Part shown: piece after piece, positions 25,581-35,700 of the stretch | Numbering within the stretch: position 1 is the stretch's first letter | How the letters are laid out: every line of letters begins with the position of its first letter | Assembly: GCF_024460475.1 (NCBI RefSeq) | Contig: NZ_JANFYN010000004.1 | Span: 1-64,000, forward strand | DNA length: 64,000 nt | Source of the DNA: Holdemanella sp. MSK.7.32 | GTDB lineage: Bacteria; Bacillota_I; Bacilli_A; Erysipelotrichales; Erysipelotrichaceae | Direction: 5' to 3' | Translations under genes and position numbers: made by a program | Notes under the pieces: generated by a model | The model's input: only the letters and a program-made list of their open reading frames with translations | What the model was told of the DNA's origin: nothing | The model's database searches: none

Positions 25581-26482
25581 TGAATTTAAATATTAAACTT
25601 TCAGAAGAGCAAATGATGGAAAGACAACAGAATATTGCTCGTTTAAAAGAGAATGAATGGATTCAAATATTTCTTGAACAGAATCATTTAGATGCATCTT
25701 TTGTAGAAGAAAATAGTGGCGTTTTGTTGCAGTGGATCAAGAGTGTGAGTGCATGTAGAAACTGTAAAGGATTGGATTATTGTGTACAGAAGATTCGTGG
25801 TAAGGCTACAAAATTAAAAATTGACGATTCTGGTTTCTTGAATGAATATTATGCTTCTTGTCAGTATGAACAAAAAAGAGATCAGCAATTGGCTCATCAA
25901 AGTAAATTTCGCTTTTCTCATATGTCTTTAAATGATTATTTAATCGATTTAAATGATGCCTGCTTTTTAAGTGCTGCCAAAGAAAAAGATTATATGGCAG
26001 CTTATACCCAAAGTGTGAGTAGTATACCACTAAATCAAGGTGTGTATTTATATGGAAATCCAGGGACTGGAAAGTCTTATTTAATGAAGGGAATCTGTAA
26101 TTACTATGCCAAAAATAATAAGAGTGTTTCTTTTGTACAGGTTCCATTATTGATTCAGGAATTGAAACAGTTTATGACAGATAATGAATATCGTCAAAGA
26201 GTGATGAACCATTTACGCTACAGTGATGTTTTGGTTTTAGATGATATTGGAGCTGAAAGTATTACGCAATGGACGCGAGATGAAATCTTACTTCCTGTTT
26301 TAGATGAGCGTATGAATAAAGGAATGAAAACATACTTTACATCAAATTATTCAATGGAAGAATTAGAACAGCAGTATCGTCTTGTGAATAAACCAAATAA
26401 TACGATTGCGAGTCTAAGAATTCTAGAAAGAATTCGTACTTTGTCCAAACCAGTTGAATTATCCGGAAAATCACGTCGTTAG
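25580..26482 (+). CDS. dnaI: Primosomal protein DnaI, helicase loader
   Basis: AAA+ ATPase that loads the replicative helicase. The 300-residue protein has an N-terminal zinc-binding region (CRNCKGLDYC) and an ATPase core with Walker A GNPGTGKSY and Walker B VLVLDDIGAE. It begins with GTG preceded by AAGGTAAG; its first base overlaps the stop of the preceding gene. Confidence 0.93.
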   Translation: MNLNIKLSEEQMMERQQNIARLKENEWIQIFLEQNHLDASFVEENSGVLLQWIKSVSACRNCKGLDYCVQKIRGKATKLKIDDSGFLNEYYASCQYEQKRDQQLAHQSKFRFSHMSLNDYLIDLNDACFLSAAKEKDYMAAYTQSVSSIPLNQGVYLYGNPGTGKSYLMKGICNYYAKNNKSVSFVQVPLLIQELKQFMTDNEYRQRVMNHLRYSDVLVLDDIGAESITQWTRDEILLPVLDERMNKGMKTYFTSNYSMEELEQQYRLVNKPNNTIASLRILERIRTLSKPVELSGKSRR

Positions 26483-26560
26483 TTAATAATTTCACTTTTC
26501 AAATTAGGCGTTATGGAGTAGAATAGTTATGACAGAAATGTTTAAAGGAGGAATAGAGTA

Positions 26561-27430
26561 ATGTTAGTATCTGCTACTGAAATGATCAACAAAGCTCACG
26601 AAGGGCACTATGCGATTGGTGCTTTCAACATCAATAACTTGGAATGGACAAAAGCTATCTTAGCTGCTGCTGAAGAAGCTAAATCACCAGTTATGTTAGG
26701 AGTATCTGAAGGTGCTGCTAAATACATGTGTGGTTTCAAAACAGTTGCTGCTATGGTAAAAGAAATCCACGATGCAATGGGAATTACAGTTCCTGTAGCT
26801 TTACACTTGGACCACGGTTCATATGAAGGTGCAAAAGCTGCTATCGAAGCAGGATTTACTTCTGTAATGTTCGATGGTTCTCACTATGCATTTGAAGAAA
26901 ACTTAGAAAAATCAAAAGAAATGATCGCCTTAGCACACTCAAAAGGATTATCAATTGAATGTGAAGTTGGTGGAATCGGTGGAGAAGAAGACGGTGTCAT
27001 ATCTGCTGGTGAATTAGCTGACCCTCAAGAATGTAAAACTATCGCTGACTTAGGTGTAGACTTCTTAGCAGCTGGTATCGGAAATATCCACGGTAAATAT
27101 CCTGCAAACTGGGCTGGATTAAACTTTGATCGTTTAGAAGAAATCCAAAACGTAACAAACGGAAAACCATTAGTATTACACGGTGGTTCAGGAATCCCTC
27201 GTGAACAAGTTCAAAAAGCTATCACATTAGGTGTTTCTAAAGTTAACGTTAATACTGAATGTCAGTTAGTATTTGCTGAAGCAACTCGTAAATACATCGA
27301 AGCTGGAAAAGACCAAGAAGGAAAAGGATACGATCCACGTAAATTATTAAAACCAGGTGCTGATGCAATCACAGCATTATGTAAAGAAATGATGGAAAAC
27401 TTCTTTGGTTCTGCTGGAAAAGCTGAATAA
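26561..27430 (+). CDS. fba: Fructose-bisphosphate aldolase, class II
   Basis: Glycolytic enzyme cleaving fructose 1,6-bisphosphate. The 289 residues contain the zinc-site motif ALHLDHGS, the catalytic region IECEVGGIGGEEDG, GNIHGKYP and the phosphate-binding LHGGSGIP. Codon use is much more biased than in neighbours, as expected for high expression, and AAAGGAGG precedes the ATG. A likely promoter is TTTTCA (26496) with TAGAAT (26519). Confidence 0.96.
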   Translation: MLVSATEMINKAHEGHYAIGAFNINNLEWTKAILAAAEEAKSPVMLGVSEGAAKYMCGFKTVAAMVKEIHDAMGITVPVALHLDHGSYEGAKAAIEAGFTSVMFDGSHYAFEENLEKSKEMIALAHSKGLSIECEVGGIGGEEDGVISAGELADPQECKTIADLGVDFLAAGIGNIHGKYPANWAGLNFDRLEEIQNVTNGKPLVLHGGSGIPREQVQKAITLGVSKVNVNTECQLVFAEATRKYIEAGKDQEGKGYDPRKLLKPGADAITALCKEMMENFFGSAGKAE

Positions 27431-27446
27431 TTAAAGTTTTTAAATA

Positions 27447-27471
27447 AAGCAGGCTTTAAGCCTGCTTTTTG
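27447..27471 (+). terminator. fba terminator
   Basis: An 8-bp stem (AAGCAGGC 27447-27454 with GCCTGCTT 27460-27467) with a T run. Confidence 0.9.
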
Positions 27472-27492
27472 CATAATTTGGAGGGGAAATAT

Positions 27493-29346
27493 ATGAAGTC
27501 AGTTGAAATTAATGATTTATTGTCTTATCACTTTTATGGAAATTTAAAAGTGAAAGATGGAGTAAAAGTCTTTGTTGATGGAGTAGCAGCTGAAAAAGAC
27601 AATGCTTATGAATATACTTTAAAATGCGTAAAGGACGATAAAGTATATGATTTAACTTCTTTTGGAAAAGAAGCAGGGTTTTATATTGAAAATGAAAATT
27701 CGGTTCTATTCTGTGGAAATCGTAAGAATATTGAAAAATCTACATCTTTATATCGTTTGGCATTGAATGGTGGAGAAGCCAAAGAAATTGCTCGCTTTGA
27801 TAAACCAGGAATGAATGTTTTGGGATATTTAAACGAGAATACTTTGGCTTTTATGACTAAAGAAAAACTTGTTGAAGAAGAAAGTGATTATGAAGTGTTT
27901 GATGAGATTCCTTTCTATATGAATGGTCAGGGAATCACCAATAAACATCGTACGCATTTATATACATATAATTTAGACACAAAAGAACTTGTTTGCGTTA
28001 CAGAAGGTACTTTTGATGTGTCAAACGCAAAGATTCATGATGGTGCTTTGTATTATACAGGACAAAATTGGACAAGAAAACAAGCTTTATATGAAAATCT
28101 TTATAAATATGATGGCTCTGTAAGTACAGTTGTAGATGCTAAGGAAAGAAGTATCCAAAGTTTTGATTTTATGGATGGTAAATTGGTTCTTATCGCAAGC
28201 ACACATGAAAAATATGGTTTGAATGAGAATCCAAAATTCTTTGATCAAGACTTTAATTTAATTGCTGATTGGCAAGAATGTGTTGGAAACAGTGTAGGTA
28301 CAGATTGTGCTTTAGTTGCAGGTAATGCGACTCTAGTAAATAAAGATGCGTTATATTTTGTTTCTACGATCTATGATCACAACAATTTGTATAAATTAGA
28401 AAATGGAAACATTGAACTTGTATTTGAATGGTCAGGAACAATTCAATCTTTCGCATTTGAAGATGACACATTATATTTTATTGGAGCTGATGTGGCAAGT
28501 CTTCAACAATTGTATAAAGTTGTAGATGGTAAAGCCGTTCAATTATCTGATTTTAATAAAATGGAAGATACATATGTGGCAGATCCTGTAGAAGTTAATT
28601 TTGGTGAAGATTTAACAGGATGGGTATTATTGCCTAAAGATTATGATGAAACAAAAAAATATCCGGCTATTTTAGATATTCATGGTGGACCTAAAACAGT
28701 ATATGGAAAAGTGTTCTATCATGAAATGCAAGTATGGGCAAGTAAGGGATACTTTGTATTCTTCTGTAATATTCATGGATCAGATGGACGTGGCAATGAA
28801 TTTATGGACATCCGTGGAAAATATGGAACGATTGATTATGATGAATTGATGCAGTTTACAGATAAAGTCTTAGAAACATATCCTCAAATTGATTCAAGCA
28901 GAGTTGGTGTAACTGGTGGAAGCTATGGTGGATTTATGACAAACTGGATCATTGGTCATACAGATCGTTTTGCGTGTGCTGCTAGTCAAAGAAGTATTGC
29001 CAACTGGATCTCATTCTCTCAGACAAGTGATATTGGACCATACTTTGCACAAGATCAACAATCTGCTACATATGATGAAAATCCAGAAAAATTGTGGTGG
29101 CATTCACCATTGAAATATGCACGTAATGTGAAAACACCAACATTGTTTATTCACTCTGATGAGGATTATCGTTGTCCACTTTGTGAAGGCCTACAAATGT
29201 TGAATGCTTTATTAGATCAGAATATTGAAGCTCGCATGTGCTTGTTCCATGGTGAAAATCATGATTTATCACGTACGGGACTTCCTCAACATCGTTTGCG
29301 TCGTTTAAATGAAATCACAAATTGGATGGAAAAACATTTAAAATAG
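27493..29346 (+). CDS. S9 family prolyl oligopeptidase-type peptidase
   Basis: A cytoplasmic serine peptidase of 617 residues, with no signal peptide. An N-terminal beta-propeller-like region (to about residue 370) is followed by an alpha/beta hydrolase domain. The nucleophile motif is GGSYGGFM, the acid lies in HSDEDYRCP and the His in GENHDLS. It resembles acylaminoacyl peptidases such as B. subtilis YuxL. GGAGGGG precedes the ATG. It lies alone between fba and murA. Confidence 0.9.
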   Translation: MKSVEINDLLSYHFYGNLKVKDGVKVFVDGVAAEKDNAYEYTLKCVKDDKVYDLTSFGKEAGFYIENENSVLFCGNRKNIEKSTSLYRLALNGGEAKEIARFDKPGMNVLGYLNENTLAFMTKEKLVEEESDYEVFDEIPFYMNGQGITNKHRTHLYTYNLDTKELVCVTEGTFDVSNAKIHDGALYYTGQNWTRKQALYENLYKYDGSVSTVVDAKERSIQSFDFMDGKLVLIASTHEKYGLNENPKFFDQDFNLIADWQECVGNSVGTDCALVAGNATLVNKDALYFVSTIYDHNNLYKLENGNIELVFEWSGTIQSFAFEDDTLYFIGADVASLQQLYKVVDGKAVQLSDFNKMEDTYVADPVEVNFGEDLTGWVLLPKDYDETKKYPAILDIHGGPKTVYGKVFYHEMQVWASKGYFVFFCNIHGSDGRGNEFMDIRGKYGTIDYDELMQFTDKVLETYPQIDSSRVGVTGGSYGGFMTNWIIGHTDRFACAASQRSIANWISFSQTSDIGPYFAQDQQSATYDENPEKLWWHSPLKYARNVKTPTLFIHSDEDYRCPLCEGLQMLNALLDQNIEARMCLFHGENHDLSRTGLPQHRLRRLNEITNWMEKHLK

Positions 29347-29436
29347 ATGGCTTTTGGAATTTACAATATTTTTCTAGATTATCCGGATTGAATAGGCTAT
29401 AATAGATAGGCATTACCTTGAAATGGGGGAAAATGA

Positions 29437-30705
29437 ATGGAAAAAGTCATTAAAATTGAAGGTGGACATGATTTAAATGGAACAGTACGTATTAGTGGTT
29501 CAAAGAATGCGACTGTGGCTTTAATTCCAGCATGTGTTTTAGGAAATGAGCCGGTTACAATTTATGGTGTACCTAATATTTCAGATGTACAGTCTTTGAT
29601 CGTTTTATTAAATGAACTTGGTGTTTATGTTGAAAAACGAGATGAAGAAACATTATATATAGATCCTACTCATATGGAAAATATTCCTATGGTATCTAAA
29701 GCTGTTTCTAAATTAAGAGCAAGCTACTATTTTATGGGAGCTTTGTTAGGAAAATTTGGGCATGCAGAAATTAAGATGCCTGGTGGATGTTACTTAGGTC
29801 CAAGACCTATTGATTTGCACTTAAAAGGGTTTGAGGCTTTGGGTGCAAATATTCAATATGAAAATGGATGTTATATATTGGATGCGAAAGAATTAAAAGG
29901 AACAAATATTTTCTTAGATATTTCGAGTGTAGGAGCTACAATCAACATTATGATGGCAGCTGTTTACGCAAAAGGTAGAACGGTTATTGAAAATGCCGCA
30001 CGTGAGCCTGAAATTATTGATATCGCAACATTATTAAATAAAATGGGTGCTAGAATTCATGGTATGGGGACAAGTACTCTTGTGATTGATGGTGTTGAAT
30101 ATTTAAAGGGCTGTATTCATGAAATCATTCCAGATCGTATTGAAGCAGCAACTTATGTGATTATGGCAGCCGCTATGGCCAATGACATGCGCATCGAAAA
30201 TATTATTCCTCAACACTTGGAAGCCATTGTTATGAAACTTCAAGAAGTGGGAATCAATATGGAAGTTGGTTCGGATTTTATTCATGTATTTAAAACAGAT
30301 AAACCTTTGAAACGTACAGAAATCTTGACAAAACCATATCCAGGCTTTGCCACAGATGTTCAACAACCATTTACTGTATTATTAACACAATGTGAAGGCC
30401 AATCTGTAGTAACAGAAACAATTTATACAGAACGTTTCAAACATTGTGCAGAGTTAAATAAGATGGGTGCTGACATTGATGTACACACACCAAGTGCGTT
30501 TATCAACGGGAAGACAAAGTTACATGGTTCTAAAGTAACTGCAACAGATCTTCGTTGTGGTGCTGGGCTTGTCATTGCAGCTTTAATGGCTGATGGTGTG
30601 ACAGAAATCCATGATATTTATCACATTGATCGTGGTTATGATAACTTGGACGGAAAGTTAGCTCATTTAGGAGCCAAAATGTGGCGTGAAGAGGTAGAAG
30701 ATTAA
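29437..30705 (+). CDS. murA: UDP-N-acetylglucosamine 1-carboxyvinyltransferase
   Basis: First committed step of peptidoglycan synthesis. The 422-residue protein has the SGSKNATVALIPA lysine loop and retains the active-site cysteine in PGGCYLGPRPIDLH, so it should be fosfomycin-sensitive. Many Bacillota carry two MurA paralogues; which one this is cannot be decided here. A TATAAT lies at 29398-29403 and GGGGGAAAA precedes the ATG. Confidence 0.94.
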   Translation: MEKVIKIEGGHDLNGTVRISGSKNATVALIPACVLGNEPVTIYGVPNISDVQSLIVLLNELGVYVEKRDEETLYIDPTHMENIPMVSKAVSKLRASYYFMGALLGKFGHAEIKMPGGCYLGPRPIDLHLKGFEALGANIQYENGCYILDAKELKGTNIFLDISSVGATINIMMAAVYAKGRTVIENAAREPEIIDIATLLNKMGARIHGMGTSTLVIDGVEYLKGCIHEIIPDRIEAATYVIMAAAMANDMRIENIIPQHLEAIVMKLQEVGINMEVGSDFIHVFKTDKPLKRTEILTKPYPGFATDVQQPFTVLLTQCEGQSVVTETIYTERFKHCAELNKMGADIDVHTPSAFINGKTKLHGSKVTATDLRCGAGLVIAALMADGVTEIHDIYHIDRGYDNLDGKLAHLGAKMWREEVED

Positions 30706-30715
30706 AAGGTGTATG

Positions 30716-30744
30716 GTGACATACATCTTTTTTCTTTGTATAAT
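30716..30744 (+). promoter_or_regulatory. Promoter of the MATE gene, predicted leaderless
   Basis: GTGACA (30716-30721), a 17-base spacer and TATAAT (30739-30744). The ATG at 30751 begins 6 bases after the -10 box. Confidence 0.75.
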
Positions 30745-30750
30745 CATCTT

Positions 30751-32118
30751 ATGAACATGATGGAAATAACAGCGCAAATGCGCGAAAATAAAAAAATAGA
30801 ATTCAAAGATCAATTAAAAATCGTCATTTTATTATCTGTGCCTGCAATATTAGAACAATTAGTTGGAACGGCCATGAGTTATATTGATACAGCTATGGTT
30901 GGATCACTAGGTTATAAGGCTACGGCAGCCATTGGTGTTGTTGCCAGTACAACATGGCTTTTTGGAGGAATTTGTACAGCTGCGGTATTAGGTTTTTCAG
31001 TGCAGGTAGCTCAATATTTAGGGGCTGGTAAAAATAAATTGGCAAGACAGGTAGTATGTCAGTCGATTCTCTTTAATATTATCTTTGGTTTATGTATGGC
31101 ATCAGTTGTGGTAGCATCCAGTTTTTATTTGCCAAAATTATTGGGGGCAGACCCATCAATTTGTAGAGATGCCACTTTATATTTGGCAATAGTAGGTGCT
31201 TTTATTCCATTTAATATGATGGCGATGTTACATTCAGGAATGTTAAGATGTTCAGGGAATGCCGTGCTTCCAAGTCTTATGAATATTTCAATGTGTGTAT
31301 TTGATGTTATTTTTAACTATTTCTTTATTTATATACTAAATTTAGGCGTTGCCGGAGCTGCACTAGGAACGGGAATGGCGCAATTGGTTGTAGGCTTTAT
31401 CTTAATGTATATTGTAGTCAAAAAGGAAAAATCATTACGACTTCTAGGTGATGAATCGTGGAAATTTGATAAAGCTATCTTGAAGAATGTAGTGAATCTT
31501 TCAATTCCAGCAGGTCTTGAAAGAGTGACACTATCTTTAGCTCAAGTTGTGATGACGGGTGTCGTTTCAGGGATGGGTGCAATCAGTGTGGCTATTAATT
31601 ATGTGGCTGTTTCAGCAGAAGGATTATGTTATTTGCCAGCTTATGGAATTGGTGGTGCTGCAACTACATTGGTTGGACAAAGTATTGGGGCCAATCGAAA
31701 GGATATGGCAAAACGATTTGCGTATTTAACAACCTTATTATCTTTTGCTCTAGTGATATTTATGAGTGTTATCATGTTTGTGTTTGCACCATTTTTGGCT
31801 TCAACACTAACGAATAGTCAAGAAGTTATTAATGGAGCTAGTGAGTGCTTAAGAATTGTTTCTTTTTCTGAACCGTTATTTGCGATTAGTATTGTAGTCA
31901 TGGGGGCATTACGTGGGGCTGGAGATAGTAAACGTCCTTTTGTTCTAAATGCGTTGAGCATGTGGGGAATGCGTGTTTTACCAATTATTATTTTCACAAA
32001 GCGATATGGTGTTATTGGTGTATGGGCTACAATGACTTTCGAACTGGTATTTAGGGGTATTATATTCTTTATTCGTATGGTTCGAGGTAAGTGGTTAGAT
32101 CAAAATTCAGTTAAATAA
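30751..32118 (+). CDS. MATE family efflux transporter
   Basis: An integral membrane antiporter of 455 residues with about 12 hydrophobic segments in two MATE repeats (SVPAILEQLVGTAMSYIDTAMVG and SIPAGLERVTLSLAQVVMTG). The substrate is unknown. The frame is open 14 codons further upstream, but those codons contain the promoter. The ATG at 30751 sits at the expected transcription start and has no Shine-Dalgarno site, so a leaderless mRNA is likely. NorM-like sodium coupling is possible. Confidence 0.9.
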   Translation: MNMMEITAQMRENKKIEFKDQLKIVILLSVPAILEQLVGTAMSYIDTAMVGSLGYKATAAIGVVASTTWLFGGICTAAVLGFSVQVAQYLGAGKNKLARQVVCQSILFNIIFGLCMASVVVASSFYLPKLLGADPSICRDATLYLAIVGAFIPFNMMAMLHSGMLRCSGNAVLPSLMNISMCVFDVIFNYFFIYILNLGVAGAALGTGMAQLVVGFILMYIVVKKEKSLRLLGDESWKFDKAILKNVVNLSIPAGLERVTLSLAQVVMTGVVSGMGAISVAINYVAVSAEGLCYLPAYGIGGAATTLVGQSIGANRKDMAKRFAYLTTLLSFALVIFMSVIMFVFAPFLASTLTNSQEVINGASECLRIVSFSEPLFAISIVVMGALRGAGDSKRPFVLNALSMWGMRVLPIIIFTKRYGVIGVWATMTFELVFRGIIFFIRMVRGKWLDQNSVK

Positions 32119-32148
32119 AAAAATTGAGTGGAATTTCCACTCATTTTC
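32113..32148. terminator. Bidirectional terminator
   Basis: A palindrome centred on 32134 (TGAGTGGAA with TTCCACTCA) has TTTTCTT to the right and a seven-A run to the left. It serves the convergent MATE and zinc-ribbon genes. Confidence 0.85.
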
Positions 32149-32373
32149 TTATTCACCAGGATTTGATTTTAATACTTTACCTGTATTAAATAATTCAGCG
32201 GCTCTTTTAGCAGCTTCTAAACGATCTTCTTCGTTTTTATAATCAACATGAACTGTATAGCAGCCACAATCCATGCATTGTGCATAGAATCCGTTTCCTT
32301 CTTCTTCTAGAATCGAACCACCTTCACATAGAGGGCATTCGTGTAAATCAACTAATTCATCAATGTTTTGCAT
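32149..32373 (-). CDS. Small zinc-ribbon protein, Lar (restriction alleviation)-like
   Basis: A 74-residue protein with two Cys pairs, CPLC and CMDCGC, spaced as in a zinc ribbon, then EEDRLEAAKRAAELFNTG. The pattern resembles Lar-family proteins, where an A..A...WN-type helix follows the ribbon. No restriction system is present, so the name describes similarity only. AGGAAGGATTCTT precedes the ATG. Confidence 0.7.
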   Translation of the reverse strand: MQNIDELVDLHECPLCEGGSILEEEGNGFYAQCMDCGCYTVHVDYKNEEDRLEAAKRAAELFNTGKVLKSNPGE

Positions 32374-32499
32374 AAGAATCCTTCCTTCTTTTATTCTTAT
32401 CTATTGTACAATCAAATGCTAAGAAAGTTAAGAGAAATTTAAGGTTTAATAAAGGAATGAAATGATATAATACATCGGTAACAATAAGGGGATGTTATT

Positions 32500-32721
32500 A
32501 TGGATCAAAAGGATCGTGTCTTTACACCTGCATTTGTTGCGAATTTATTTTTGATTGCAGGAACTGTTTTCTTGCTTTTAAAGGGGAAAATAAACGCATA
32601 TGTAGGATATGATGGTATGATGCATGATGGTACTGCTTTAATGCTGATTGGTTTAGCTTTAGTGTGTATTGGCATTGGCATTTGGATCATAGTATGGATC
32701 AATAAGAGGATGAATCGTTAG
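32500..32721 (+). CDS. Small two-segment membrane protein, unknown function
   Basis: A 73-residue protein with two hydrophobic segments (about residues 12-27 and 46-67) and a basic C-terminus (NKRMNR). AGGGGATG precedes the ATG, with TATAAT at 32466-32471, so it looks like an expressed single gene. I do not recognise the family. It lies 71 bases before the large hybrid sensor gene. Confidence 0.7.
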   Translation: MDQKDRVFTPAFVANLFLIAGTVFLLLKGKINAYVGYDGMMHDGTALMLIGLALVCIGIGIWIIVWINKRMNR

Positions 32722-32742
32722 GTTTGTCCTTTTATTATTTTC

Positions 32743-32771
32743 TTGTGATAATTTCATTTTCTTAATACAAT
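32743..32771 (+). promoter_or_regulatory. Promoter of the hybrid sensor gene
   Basis: TTGTGA (32743-32748), a 17-base spacer and TACAAT (32766-32771), followed by AAGGA at 32780-32784 as ribosome site. Confidence 0.65.
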
Positions 32772-32792
32772 AAGTATATAAGGAATAATTGT

Positions 32793-35700
32793 ATGAAAGA
32801 TAGACGGAAAAAACATATTTCAAAAATGATACGTTTTTTAATGACGGCATTAACCAGTCTTTTGATTGTACTGATTTTAATCATCATTTTGATGGTATCA
32901 CGTATTCAAGGAACGGCTCGTGTTGTCAATTATGCAGGATTAGTTCGTGGAAAAACACAGCAAATTATTAAATTGGAAGATGCAGGAATGCCACAAGATG
33001 AAATGATTGCGGATGTGGAAGGCTATATAAAAGGACTTCGTTTTGGTAGTGAAGAACTAGATTTAGTATCTTTAGATGATAAGGCTTTTCAGGCAAAGAT
33101 GGAAGAATTAGATGCGTATTTTGATACTTTAAAACAAGAAATTGATCTTGTTCGACAAGTTGGATATGAGAATACGAATATTATTCAAAAGAGTGAAACT
33201 TTCTTTTCTCTATGTGATGTGGCCACAGGGCTTGCAGAAACATATGCACAAAGAATCGCAACACGCTTAGGACAATTTGAAGCGTTGACAATCATTGATA
33301 TTGTAATTCTCATCTTTATGATTTTATATGAGCTTATCAAGGCTTTGCGTTATGCAAAAGTAAATCGTGAGTTAAAGAACAAAGTTTATTTAGATGAAGC
33401 AACAGGATTGCCAAATAAAAATAAGTGTGAAGAGATTTTAACTTTAGAAGCTGAACAAAATATGGCAATCTGTGTGTTTGATTTAAATAATCTTAGAATC
33501 ATCAACAATCAACAAGGACATGAAAGAGGGGATTTATATATCAACTCGTTTGCGAAAAGTCTTCGTAACGGTGTGGATGAAAATCAATTTGTAGGTCGCT
33601 GTGGCGGTGATGAATTCATTGCCTTTTTTAAAAATGTGACAAAGGAAGATGTAAAAAGAAATTTAGAAAATATCAAAAAAGAATGTGCTAAATGTTCAGA
33701 AATTCCATTAAGTTATGCGACTGGTTTTGCGTATTCAAATGATTTTTCAAAATTAACAATGCGTGAGTTATTTTGTCAGGCGGATAAAAATATGTATATT
33801 GATAAAAACCAGGCGAAAATCAATGAGGCTACAGAAAAACGTGATTTGATTCTTCGTGTTATACAACAATTAAAAGATAAAGGGTATAATTTTTCGGATT
33901 GTATTTATTGTGATGCCAAAATCGATGCATATTTTACTTTACGGGCTAGCTATTCCTTTTTCTTAGCAGAAGATGGCATCTATTCGGGTGCAGTTGAGCA
34001 AATTCTAAATGAATTGTTTGAAGAGAATAAGAAGGAAGAGTATCGTCATGTGTTACAGCTTGACTATTTAAATGAGTGTCTCACAAAGGAAAATCCTGTA
34101 TTAGAAATTTCATATTGTCATCAAATTAAGCGTACAAAATTAAAAGGGAAAATTATAGCCGTTTATTTAGATAGCGATGAAAAGAATCATCTGCATCATT
34201 TTGCGTTAGGCTTTAAAATTTATTATGACACAATTGAAATGGATGAGAAGCAACAATTGATGCGTTATTATGATCAGTTGAAACAATCTATTTTAGAAAA
34301 CGATCATTATATTGAAGCTTTGATGGCAATGGCACAATCAATTTTCTCCGTGAATTTAACGCAGAATCAAATCGATGGTATTTACGACAATTATATGTGT
34401 GCAGATAAAAAGCCGAATTTACCATGTGATTATAATGCATATTTTAAACAAATAAAAGCGAATGTGTTAGAGGATTGTTTGGGAAGCTTTAGCGTTGTTG
34501 AATCGAGTCAAAGCCTTTTAAATCGATATAGAGCAGGGGACAAACATGTTACGGTTGAATATCAGATTCAAATGCCAAATCAAGGTGTGATCTGGATTCA
34601 AGAAATGATATTGATGAGTGAAGATGTTATTTATGATATAGATATTCAAAAGGAACGTAATATAGTACGTGCTATTATTTTGTTCAGAAATACATCGGCA
34701 TTTCATGAGAAAGAAGATAGAGAAAAGAAAAAGTTACAACTAGCATATCAAAAAGTAGATTTAGAAAGTAAAGCTAAAACTGATTTTATGAATCGTATGA
34801 GCCATGATATTCGTACGCCAATCAATGGTATTTTAGGTATGATGCAGATTATACGTAAAAACTGGGGTGATATGGATAAGTTGGATGATTCTTTAAATAA
34901 GATGGAAGTTTTGACAAAACACTTAAATGAATTGGTTGAAGATGTTTTGAATATGTCTAAATTAGAATCAGATCATATGGAGATTGTGAATGAGCCATTT
35001 GATTTAAATTATATGGTTGAAGAATTGAATAGTTTGATTGATGCCCAAGTATCACTTCAAAATATTACATATCACAAGCATATGGAGAATGTAGTCCATA
35101 CGCATTTAATTGGAGATGCATTACAACTTAGAAGAATTCTTGTAAATCTATTAACGAATGCCATTAAGTACAACAAACCGAATGGTACGATTGATGCATT
35201 TGTTCGAGAAGTGTCTAGTGATGATTTACAAGCTACATTTGAGTTTGAAATCAAAGACACAGGAATTGGTATGAGTGAAGATTATATTGAGAATCACTTG
35301 TTTACGCCGTTTTCACAAGCTAAACAAGATGCCAGAACAAGATATGAAGGAACTGGTTTAGGTATGTCGATTGTGAAAGGCTTAGTGGATAAGCTTGGCG
35401 GAAGTATTGAAGTCAAAAGTGAAGTGGGTGTAGGTACACAAATTAAGGTCATTCTTGCTTATCAATTGGATACATCCAATACTGCAAAACAAGATACTTC
35501 AAAATTGGATTTAAAGGATAAAAGAATTCTTTTAGTAGAAGATAATGAAATCAATATGGAAGTGGCTGAGTTTTACTTGAATGCCGTACATGCCAATGTA
35601 GATAAGGCATGGAATGGATTAGAAGCAGTTGAAAAAGTTAAGGAACAACCAAATAAGTATTCTTTGATTTTGATGGATATTATGATGCCAAAAATGAATG